This document shows positions 28,092 to 34,849 of a DNA stretch of 34,849 nucleotides, one piece after another; within the stretch, counting starts at the first letter, position 1, and each line of letters opens with the position of its first letter. The notes beneath the pieces were generated by a model, which saw only the letters and a list, made by a program, of their open reading frames with translations, was not told where the DNA came from and did no database searches. Source of the DNA: Thiomargarita sp. (GTDB lineage: Bacteria; Pseudomonadota; Gammaproteobacteria; Beggiatoales; Beggiatoaceae); the NCBI GenBank assembly GCA_030633165.1, contig DAOVTJ010000001.1, positions 1 through 34,849 on the forward strand. The letters run 5' to 3'. A program made the position numbers and the translations under genes.

Positions 28092-28598
28092 ATGGCAATA
28101 GAAGCACAACGAACCAAAAATGATGACTTACTAGAGAAACTAGTGTCAGTCAACCGAGTTGCCAAGGTTGTCAAGGGCGGACGCATATTTCGTTTTACCG
28201 CCTTGACAGTAGTGGGCAATGGAAAAGGTGCCGCAGGATTTGGCTATGGGAAAGCCCGAGAAGTACCCTTGGCGATAGCTAAAGCCATGGAAAAAGCACG
28301 CAAAAATATGAACCAAATTCCTTTAAAGGGAACAACACTACAATACGCAATCACTGCAGAACATGGTGCTGCCAAAGTTTACATGCAACCAGCATCAGAA
28401 GGTACGGGTGTAATAGCAGGTGGCGCAATGCGAGCAGTATTTGATGTATTAGGTGTGCGTGATGTGTTGACTAAAACCATTGGCAGTGCTAATCATAAAA
28501 ATGTTGTACGTGCTATGTTTAAAGGTTTAACATCAATGGAAACCCCTGAATCTATTGCCGCAAAGCGTGGTAAAACAGTTGAAGAGATTTTGGGGTAA
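28092..28598 (+). CDS. rpsE: 30S ribosomal protein S5
   Basis: 168 residues. [38 protein letters not shown] and [15 protein letters not shown] are diagnostic. Takes part in decoding accuracy and helicase activity at the mRNA entry with S3 and S4. It ends 2 bp before rpmD. Confidence 0.98.
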   Translation: MAIEAQRTKNDDLLEKLVSVNRVAKVVKGGRIFRFTALTVVGNGKGAAGFGYGKAREVPLAIAKAMEKARKNMNQIPLKGTTLQYAITAEHGAAKVYMQPASEGTGVIAGGAMRAVFDVLGVRDVLTKTIGSANHKNVVRAMFKGLTSMETPESIAAKRGKTVEEILG

Positions 28599-28600
28599 AG

Positions 28601-28783
28601 ATGATAAAAAAACTAAAAGTCACACAAATAGGCAGCATTTTTGGACGCAAGAAAGCGCATCAAGCATGTGTTGCTGGTTTGGGATTAAGGCGCCGACATC
28701 ACACTGTCGAAGTTGAAGATACCCCAGCCACACGTGGCATGATCAACAAGGTTGCCTACCTTATAAAAGTGGAAGAAAACTAA
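28601..28783 (+). CDS. rpmD: 50S ribosomal protein L30
   Basis: 60 residues. [40 protein letters not shown] and the final [14 protein letters not shown] fit the family. It is 2 bp from both neighbours, so tightly coupled in the spc operon. Confidence 0.97.
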   Translation: MIKKLKVTQIGSIFGRKKAHQACVAGLGLRRRHHTVEVEDTPATRGMINKVAYLIKVEEN

Positions 28784-28785
28784 CC

Positions 28786-29220
28786 ATGTATCTGAACAGC
28801 TTAAAACCGGCAGCAGGTGCTAAAAAAACAGCAAAACGTGTCGGACGTGGAATAGGCTCTGGATTCGGTAAAACCTGTGGGCGAGGACATAAAGGACAAC
28901 GCTCTCGTTCTGGTGGATATCACAAAGTTGGATTTGAAGGTGGGCAAATGCCATTACAAAGGCGTTTACCAAAAGTTGGATTTGTATCACCAAAAGAGAA
29001 AACTTCTGCACAAGTGTGTCTACATGAGCTGCAAGGTATTCAACAAGAGATAATAACTTTAGAAAGCTTAAAAGCGGCAAATATAATACCGCAGCAAACT
29101 AAACGTGCCAAAGTTATCGCCTCAGGGAAATTGACGAAACTCGTCAAAATCCAGGGACTCGCCGTAACAAAAGGTGCTCGTGTAATGATAGAAAGTATCG
29201 GCGGCACTATTGAAACTTAG
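28786..29220 (+). CDS. rplO: 50S ribosomal protein L15
   Basis: 144 residues. The glycine/arginine-rich N-terminal tail [20 protein letters not shown] and [16 protein letters not shown] are diagnostic; the C-terminus [18 protein letters not shown] follows. A late 50S assembly protein. Confidence 0.98.
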   Translation: MYLNSLKPAAGAKKTAKRVGRGIGSGFGKTCGRGHKGQRSRSGGYHKVGFEGGQMPLQRRLPKVGFVSPKEKTSAQVCLHELQGIQQEIITLESLKAANIIPQQTKRAKVIASGKLTKLVKIQGLAVTKGARVMIESIGGTIET

Positions 29221-29230
29221 TTTTTTGGTT

Positions 29231-29246
29231 TCCCCCTAAAGGGGGA
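29231..29246 (+). repeat. GC-rich hairpin between rplO and secY
   Basis: TCCCCC and GGGGGA with the 4-nt loop TAAA, 11 bp after the rplO stop. It could lower secY expression relative to the ribosomal proteins. Confidence 0.5.
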
Positions 29247-29272
29247 CTTAAAATGACTCTCACAAATAGAAA

Positions 29273-30598
29273 GTGGCTAAAAATACAGCAGGAGAATTAG
29301 GCAAGCTAGGTAGACTAACCGAACTCAAACAACGATTATTATTCGTATTGGGTGCGATTATCGTCTTTCGTATTGGCACATTTATTCCAGTACCTGGAAT
29401 TGACCCAGTGGCACTAGCCGCCATGTTTGAACAACAACGTGGTACAATACTGGACATGTTTAACATGTTTTCAGGTGGTGCTTTAGAACGCTTCTCAGTG
29501 TTTGCAATAGGTATAATGCCCTATATTTCTGCCTCTATTATTATGCAATTGCTAACAGCTGTGTCACCAACACTGGAGCAATTGAAAAAAGAGGGAGAAT
29601 CTGGGCGACGAAAAATTACCCAATACACACGTTATGGTACTCTAGCATTAGCAACCTTCCAAGCAACTGGAGTTGCAATAGCACTTGAAAGTCAAAATGT
29701 TGTTATTGAACCTGGTTTAGCTTTTCGGGTAACCGCAATTATGACACTAGTGACAGGTGCCATGTTTTTAATGTGGCTAGGTGAACAAGTCACAGAGCGT
29801 GGCATTGGAAATGGTATTTCAATTATCATTTTTGCAGGGATTGTTGCTGGATTACCGTCCGCAATCGGTGGCTCATTAGAATTAGCACGTACAGGTCAAT
29901 TACATATCTTAACCGTGTTAGTATTATTTGCCATTGTTTTATTAGTAACAGCATTTGTAGTATTTGTTGAACGAGGACAGCGACGTATAACTGTCAATTA
30001 TGCCAAACGACAAATTGGAAACAAAATGTATGCTGGGCAAAGCAGTCATTTACCCCTAAAAATGAATATGGCTGGTGTTATTCCACCTATTTTTGCCTCA
30101 AGTATAATATTATTTCCCGCCACATTAGGTGGATGGTTTGGTAGTGCAGAAGGCATGATCTGGTTAAAAGATTTATCTCAAGCTTTATCACCAGGTCAAC
30201 CTTTATATGTCATGTTCTATGCCATCGCTATTATATTTTTCTGTTTTTTTTATACCGCCTTAATATTTAATCCAAGAGAGACAGCGGATAACTTGAAAAA
30301 ATCAGGAGCCTTTGTACCAGGAGTAAGACCTGGACGACAAACGGCAGAATATATTGATAAAGTGATGTCGCGTTTAACCCTAGCAGCTGCGATATACATG
30401 ACAGCAGTGTGTTTACTACCAGAGTTCCTCATTTTGAGATGGAATGTGCCTTTTTATTTCGGGGGAACATCCTTACTAATTATTGTCGTTGTGACGATGG
30501 ACTTCATGTCTCAAGTACAAGCCCATTTAATGTCACACCAATATGAAGGACTAATGAAAAAGGCAAATCTGAGAGGGCGCAATCCTCTCATGCCCTAA
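29273..30598 (+). CDS. secY: Protein translocase subunit SecY
   Basis: Central channel of the Sec translocon, 441 residues with ten membrane spans. [11 protein letters not shown] after the first span, [44 protein letters not shown] and the end [13 protein letters not shown] match the family. GTG start, no strong SD. Position between rplO and rpmJ is standard. Confidence 0.98.
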   Translation: MAKNTAGELGKLGRLTELKQRLLFVLGAIIVFRIGTFIPVPGIDPVALAAMFEQQRGTILDMFNMFSGGALERFSVFAIGIMPYISASIIMQLLTAVSPTLEQLKKEGESGRRKITQYTRYGTLALATFQATGVAIALESQNVVIEPGLAFRVTAIMTLVTGAMFLMWLGEQVTERGIGNGISIIIFAGIVAGLPSAIGGSLELARTGQLHILTVLVLFAIVLLVTAFVVFVERGQRRITVNYAKRQIGNKMYAGQSSHLPLKMNMAGVIPPIFASSIILFPATLGGWFGSAEGMIWLKDLSQALSPGQPLYVMFYAIAIIFFCFFYTALIFNPRETADNLKKSGAFVPGVRPGRQTAEYIDKVMSRLTLAAAIYMTAVCLLPEFLILRWNVPFYFGGTSLLIIVVVTMDFMSQVQAHLMSHQYEGLMKKANLRGRNPLMP

Positions 30599-30625
30599 CC
30601 GACAAACGATCACGAATAAAACAGA

Positions 30626-30739
30626 ATGAAAGTAAGAGCCTCTGTTAAAAAAATTTGTAGAAATTGCAAGGTCATTCGACGTAATGGAACAGTTCGAGTG
30701 ATTTGCATTGAGAAACGACACAAACAACGACAAGGATGA
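30626..30739 (+). CDS. rpmJ: 50S ribosomal protein L36 (zinc-binding form)
   Basis: 37 residues. [20 protein letters not shown] identifies it. Zinc ligands Cys11, Cys14, Cys27 and His32 are all present. Standard place between secY and rpsM. The gene is too short for most gene callers. Confidence 0.97.
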   Translation: MKVRASVKKICRNCKVIRRNGTVRVICIEKRHKQRQG

Positions 30740-30775
30740 CTACAATTCACTTTTCAACTGAAAAAGAGAAAAATT

Positions 30776-31135
30776 ATGGCCCGTATTGCTGGGGTTAATA
30801 TCCCAGTACGCAAACATATCGTCATGGCATTAAGAGCCATTTATGGGATTGGACCCACCTTAGCTAAAAGTATTTGTGAAGCAACAAAAGTTGTTCCAAG
30901 TACCAAAGTCCAAGACCTAAAAGATGAAGAACTAGACCGTTTGCGTACTGAGGTTGCCAAATACAATATTGAAGGTGATTTGCGTCGTGAAACCGCGATG
31001 AATATCAAACGCCTGATGGATTTAGGATGTTACCGTGGTATGCGACATCGGCGTGGATTACCTCTACGTGGACAACGCACCCGTACCAATGCTCGAACCC
31101 GTAAAGGTCCACGTAGGGCCATAAAGAAAAAGTGA
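30776..31135 (+). CDS. rpsM: 30S ribosomal protein S13
   Basis: 119 residues. [33 protein letters not shown] and [20 protein letters not shown] are diagnostic. Bridges 30S head to 50S (with L5) and contacts P-site tRNA through its basic tail. First gene of the alpha-operon part. Confidence 0.99.
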   Translation: MARIAGVNIPVRKHIVMALRAIYGIGPTLAKSICEATKVVPSTKVQDLKDEELDRLRTEVAKYNIEGDLRRETAMNIKRLMDLGCYRGMRHRRGLPLRGQRTRTNARTRKGPRRAIKKK

Positions 31136-31175
31136 ATTTTCACTTGGAACAACTTATTTAGACTGAAGACAAACT

Positions 31176-31565
31176 ATGGCGAAAACAGCATCACGCCCCC
31201 GTAAGAAAGTAAAAAAGCATGTGACAGAAGGTATTGTTCATGTTCATGCCTCTTTCAATAACACAATTATTACGATAACAGACCGTCAAGGTAACGCCTT
31301 GGGTTGGGCAACAGCAGGGGGAAGTGGCTTTCGTGGTTCACGAAAAAGTACTCCATTTGCTGCCCAAATTGCGGCTGAAAAAGTAGGTAACACCGTTAAA
31401 GAGTTTGGTGTTAAAAATTTGGAAGTGCGAATTAAAGGACCCGGGCCTGGACGTGAGTCAGCAGTGCGTTCACTCAATGCCAATGGCTTTAAGATTACCA
31501 GCATTACAGATGTTACACCGATTCCACATAATGGTTGTCGCCCTCCCAAAAGGCGCAGAGTTTAA
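31176..31565 (+). CDS. rpsK: 30S ribosomal protein S11
   Basis: 129 residues. [38 protein letters not shown] and the end [13 protein letters not shown] are diagnostic. Platform protein of the 30S subunit. Confidence 0.99.
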   Translation: MAKTASRPRKKVKKHVTEGIVHVHASFNNTIITITDRQGNALGWATAGGSGFRGSRKSTPFAAQIAAEKVGNTVKEFGVKNLEVRIKGPGPGRESAVRSLNANGFKITSITDVTPIPHNGCRPPKRRRV

Positions 31566-31572
31566 AATTTGA

Positions 31573-31599
31573 TTATCAGTTATCTGTGATAACTGATAA
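31573..31599 (+). promoter_or_regulatory. Inverted TAACTGA palindrome between rpsK and rpsD
   Basis: TTATCAGTTATC and GATAACTGATAA form a perfect 12-bp stem with a 3-nt loop. The left arm contains TCAGTTA and the right TAACTGA: an inverted rather than direct arrangement of the heptamer seen before fusA. A normal SD (AGGAGA) for rpsD follows about 10 bp later. Confidence 0.7.
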
Positions 31600-31623
31600 C
31601 CAAAAACAGGAGAACAAACAAAT

Positions 31624-32244
31624 ATGGCGAGATACCTTGGCCCTACATGTAAATTAAGCCGTCGCGAAGGTGTCGATCTTTTTTTAAAGAGTCGGACGCG
31701 GGGTTTGGAATCAAAATGTCATTTAGACAAAATGCCTGGCCAACATGGCGACAAACGTCCACGTACATCCGACTATGCCCTACAATTGCGTGAGAAGCAA
31801 AAATTACGCAGATTTTATGCGGTTTTAGAGCGACAATTTCATAATTATTATGTCAAAGCGAGTCGTTTAAAAGGATCAACCGGTGAAAATTTGCTAACAC
31901 TACTTGAAAGTCGCTTAGATAATGTTGTTTATCGTATGGGATTTGCAGCAACACGTGCTGAAGCCAGACAATTAGTCAGCCACAAAGCAATTTTAGTCAA
32001 TGAGAAGAGTGTAAATATTCCATCTGTCCATTTAAAAGCGAATGATATCATTAGTATTCGTGAAAAAAGTCGAAAACAATTACGTATTCAAACAGCATTA
32101 ACTAATGCTCAAGAATATGGTTTTCCAGAATGGCTTGATGTTGATATTAAACAAATGCAAGGCGTGTTTAAAACCGCACCAGAACGTTCAGAATTGCCTA
32201 GCGATATTAATGAGCAACTTGTTGTAGAATTGTATTCTAAATAA
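31624..32244 (+). CDS. rpsD: 30S ribosomal protein S4
   Basis: 206 residues. [20 protein letters not shown], the S4 RNA-binding domain [20 protein letters not shown] with [18 protein letters not shown], and the end LVVELYSK. Primary 16S binder and alpha-operon repressor in E. coli. A strong SD (AGGAGA) precedes the ATG. Confidence 0.99.
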   Translation: MARYLGPTCKLSRREGVDLFLKSRTRGLESKCHLDKMPGQHGDKRPRTSDYALQLREKQKLRRFYAVLERQFHNYYVKASRLKGSTGENLLTLLESRLDNVVYRMGFAATRAEARQLVSHKAILVNEKSVNIPSVHLKANDIISIREKSRKQLRIQTALTNAQEYGFPEWLDVDIKQMQGVFKTAPERSELPSDINEQLVVELYSK

Positions 32245-32255
32245 TATCAATTGTT

Positions 32256-32272
32256 CCCCTCCCTGTGAGGGG
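32256..32272 (+). repeat. GC-rich hairpin in the rpsD-rpoA gap
   Basis: CCCCTC and GAGGGG with a 5-nt loop, 11 bp after the rpsD stop, in a 73-bp gap. Of the same short GC-stem type as the one before secY. Confidence 0.45.
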
Positions 32273-32317
32273 CTATGATGACTTTTCACGTTCACTTGTA
32301 ACGAAGAACGAACAAAG

Positions 32318-33310
32318 ATGGAATTATTAAAGCCGCGATTAGTTGATGTAAAATATATCAACGAAAAAACAGCCGCTATCACATTAGAACCATTAGAACG
32401 TGGCTTCGGATATACCTTGGGCAACGCTTTAAGACGTGTATTATTATCCACCTTACCAGGTGCAGCCGTGGTTGAAGTTGTGATTGAAGGCGTGTTACAT
32501 GAATACAGCAGTATTGAGGGTGTACAGGAAGATGTTACTGACATTTTACTGAATTTAAAAGGTTTGGCTATTCGTATGTTTGGACGTACAGAGGCAAAAT
32601 TACAATTAAGTAAGAAAGGTCCAGGCCCTGTATGTGCTTCCGATATTCTTTTAGAACATGATGTTGAGATTGTTAATCCTAATCATGTTATTGCGAACCT
32701 GGCTAAGGATGGAGAGCTTAACATGACATTAACAGTTATGATAGGACGAGGTTATCAACCAGCCAGCTCTCATCCTAAAGATAAAGAGGAAGACGAAGTC
32801 AGTCAGATTGGAAATTTAAAGCTCGATGCCTCTTTTAGTCCTGTATCACGAGTTGCATACAAAGTAGAAAGTGCACGTGTTGAACAGCGTACTGATCTAG
32901 ATAAGCTTATTATTGAATTGGAAACTAATGGGACAGTTGAGCCAGAATCTGCCATAAGATTAGCCTCATCGATATTGCGAGATCAATTATCAATCATTGT
33001 GGATTTAGAAGCACAAGTTGAAGCCGAAATTCGATTCAAAACAAATGATATTGACCCGATATTATTACGCCCAGTAGATGAACTAGAACTGACAGTCCGT
33101 TCTGCTAATTGTTTGAAAGCAGAAAACATCTTTTATATTGGAGATTTGATTCAAAAGACAGAAAGTGAATTACTGAAAACACCAAATCTTGGTAAAAAGT
33201 CTCTAACAGAAATAAAGGATATGTTAGCTTTACGGGGATTATCGCTCGGGGTACGTTTAGAAAATTGGCCGCCCCCTGGACTTCACTATAAAAAAGTGAA
33301 ATTTTCTTGA
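32318..33310 (+). CDS. rpoA: RNA polymerase subunit alpha
   Basis: 330 residues. The N-terminal assembly domain has [20 protein letters not shown] and [20 protein letters not shown]. The C-terminal DNA/activator-binding domain has [20 protein letters not shown] and [16 protein letters not shown]. Both domains complete. Standard place between rpsD and rplQ. Confidence 0.99.
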   Translation: MELLKPRLVDVKYINEKTAAITLEPLERGFGYTLGNALRRVLLSTLPGAAVVEVVIEGVLHEYSSIEGVQEDVTDILLNLKGLAIRMFGRTEAKLQLSKKGPGPVCASDILLEHDVEIVNPNHVIANLAKDGELNMTLTVMIGRGYQPASSHPKDKEEDEVSQIGNLKLDASFSPVSRVAYKVESARVEQRTDLDKLIIELETNGTVEPESAIRLASSILRDQLSIIVDLEAQVEAEIRFKTNDIDPILLRPVDELELTVRSANCLKAENIFYIGDLIQKTESELLKTPNLGKKSLTEIKDMLALRGLSLGVRLENWPPPGLHYKKVKFS

Positions 33311-33384
33311 ATATCCAGCGCCGTGGAACAAAGTTTGAGCGACTCACGGCATTTAAACTTCCAACTTAAACTCAAAGGAAATTT

Positions 33385-33762
33385 ATGCGTCATCGGCATT
33401 CTGGTAGACAGCTTTCTCGTACAGCAAGTCATAGAAAAGCTATGTTTAAAAACATGGCCGTTTCTGTTATACGCCACGAACTCATTAAGACAAGCTTACC
33501 TAAGGCCAAAGAACTACGGCGTCATCTTGAACCGTTGATTACTTTAGCTAAAGAAGATACTGTGGCAAAACGCCGTTTAGCCTTTGCTCGGTTACGTGAT
33601 CGAGAAATGGTCACAAAATTGTTTAATGAATTAGGTCCCCGCTATAAAGAACGTCCTGGAGGATATTTACGCATTTTAAAATGTGGTTTTAGGACAGGAG
33701 ATAAAGCACCAATGGCTATAGTAGAATTGGTAGATCGCCCAGAGATAGAAGTTGAAGAATAA
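33385..33762 (+). CDS. rplQ: 50S ribosomal protein L17
   Basis: 125 residues. [40 protein letters not shown] and [20 protein letters not shown] are diagnostic. SD AAAGGAA precedes the ATG. Last gene of the superoperon; a palindrome follows. Confidence 0.98.
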   Translation: MRHRHSGRQLSRTASHRKAMFKNMAVSVIRHELIKTSLPKAKELRRHLEPLITLAKEDTVAKRRLAFARLRDREMVTKLFNELGPRYKERPGGYLRILKCGFRTGDKAPMAIVELVDRPEIEVEE

Positions 33763-33776
33763 AGAAAAATTTGGAA

Positions 33777-33801
33777 CTGACAGATTTTAAAAATCTGTCA
33801 G
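33777..33801. terminator. Palindrome after rplQ
   Basis: CTGACAGATTT and AAATCTGTCAG form an 11-bp stem with a 3-nt loop, followed only by CTCTAATTTATA. A likely end of the ribosomal transcript, and similar in its CTGACA core to the hairpin after leuC. Confidence 0.6.
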
Positions 33802-33837
33802 CTCTAATTTATATCATCAAAAATTAAAATTTAAAAA

Positions 33838-34849
33838 ATGAATACCGAAGTAAACCCATCAAATGCATACTCTAGACATGAAAACAATCAAAGTAACGAA
33901 GATGAAATTGATCTTTTAGCTTATTGGCATACCTTTAATAAATATCGAGGAACAATTTTTTTATTAACGATGCTAATTGGCGTATTAACAGTTGTTTGGG
34001 TAACATCTTTAGAACCTATTTTCCGTTCTACAACATTATTACTTATTGAATCTAATCAAGCTAAAATTATTTCTCTGGAAAACTTATCTGAAGCTTTTAG
34101 TGGTAGAGATAAATATTACGAAACTCAATTAGAAATTCTCAGATCTAGAGTTCTAACAGAAAAATTGAATGACCAATTGAATTTAGTTTCTCATCCAGTA
34201 TTTAATATACCAGTACAAAAAAGATTTTGGCACTCGTGGTTTTCATCTGATGATGGTCCTCCCAGTGCTGAAGAAAAACGCTTGATAATTGTTAAAAGTA
34301 TTCAAAATGATTTAGAGATTGAGCCTGTAAAGAGAAGTCAAATCGTAACAATTAGCTTTGAATCCCCAGATGCACAATTAGCTGCAAAAGTTCCCAATAC
34401 TTTGGCAGAGGTCTATATTGAAAGTGATTTAGAAGCAAAATTGGAAATGACTAATAAAGCTGCTTCTTGGTTGACTCAACGTATGGACGGATTAAGAAAA
34501 AATCTCAGACAATCTGAGAAAAAGTTACAACAATATACAGAAACACAAGGTCTCATCAATGTAACAGGTATCAAAAGTCTTGCTGTTAAACAGATCGAAG
34601 AAACTGCTAGCAAATTAGCAGAATTTAGTATACATTTTTCAGAAATTGAAAATATATATAAACAAGTACAAGCTGTTAAAGGCGTGCGTTCCAGTAAAAC
34701 ATTTGAGTCTATACCTGCAATTCTCGATCATCCTTTAGTACAGGGATTAAAACAAGCAGAATTAGATGCCGAGCGAAGAATTCTTGAACTGCGTGAACGT
34801 TATGGACAAAAACATCCTAAAATGATCGTTGCAAGAACTGAATTGAAGG
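33838..34849 (+). CDS. Wzz/Wzc-type polysaccharide chain-length or export protein (N-terminal part)
   Basis: 337 codons visible, running off the window. IDLLAYWHTFNKYRGTIF followed by a membrane helix (about 39-56) and FRSTTLLLIES is the Wzz-domain start of polysaccharide co-polymerases (Wzc, ExoP, GumC). YYETQLEILRSRVLTEKL and ITISFESPDAQLAAKVPNTL are typical, and a long coiled-coil region follows (about 195-260). Whether a C-terminal tyrosine kinase is fused cannot be seen. No SD; AAAATTTAAAAA precedes the ATG. Confidence 0.85.
   Translation, partial: MNTEVNPSNAYSRHENNQSNEDEIDLLAYWHTFNKYRGTIFLLTMLIGVLTVVWVTSLEPIFRSTTLLLIESNQAKIISLENLSEAFSGRDKYYETQLEILRSRVLTEKLNDQLNLVSHPVFNIPVQKRFWHSWFSSDDGPPSAEEKRLIIVKSIQNDLEIEPVKRSQIVTISFESPDAQLAAKVPNTLAEVYIESDLEAKLEMTNKAASWLTQRMDGLRKNLRQSEKKLQQYTETQGLINVTGIKSLAVKQIEETASKLAEFSIHFSEIENIYKQVQAVKGVRSSKTFESIPAILDHPLVQGLKQAELDAERRILELRERYGQKHPKMIVARTELK

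Overview
The window is a stretch of core chromosome from an AT-rich gammaproteobacterium. The gene order hslV-hslU-DUF971-ubiE-RDD-ubiJ-ubiB, the full-length PurL and the classic str/S10/spc/alpha ribosomal gene set place it in that class. Heptamer direct repeats of the TAACTGA type directly before start codons, long palindrome-filled gaps and MITE-like debris point to the Beggiatoaceae (Beggiatoa, Thioploca, Thiomargarita relatives), where such repeats have been described. That placement is an inference, not a database result.

Layout. 1-350: start of an outer-membrane beta-barrel gene leaving the window. 418-4095: purL. 4181-9925: hslVU protease, a DUF971 gene, ubiE, an RDD membrane protein, ubiJ and ubiB, tightly packed and partly overlapping. 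9972-12994: an accessory patch with a mazG that looks Bacteroidota-like, an unrecognised gene, a frameshifted papain-like hydrolase relic cut by a 180-bp MITE-like element, and further inverted-repeat debris. 12995-22504 (minus strand): rplX back to rpsL, i.e. the S10 and str operons. 22654-22832 (minus): tRNA-Arg and tRNA-Ser. 23213-25651 (plus): leuC and hemH. 25815-33762 (plus): rplE to rplQ, i.e. the spc and alpha operons with secY and rpoA. 33838-34849: start of a Wzz/Wzc-type polysaccharide gene leaving the window.

The most striking architectural feature is that the usually continuous ribosomal superoperon is cut between rplX and rplE, and the two halves point away from each other. Inverting about 12.8 kb (roughly 12.9-25.7 kb) would restore the ancestral order. 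The orphaned rplE half has two tandem promoter-like copies in front of it, and the rplX end abuts mobile-element debris. tufA is missing between fusA and rpsJ, and an unrecognised 85-codon gene sits between rpsJ and rplC.

Many of the ribosomal intergenic gaps are unusually long and carry perfect palindromes or heptamer arrays. The rpsG-fusA gap holds two different 7-bp arrays that are mutually complementary in the same phase. In the mRNA they could fold into a long hairpin ending at the fusA start codon, which has no Shine-Dalgarno sequence. This is the best candidate for an undescribed regulatory system in the window.
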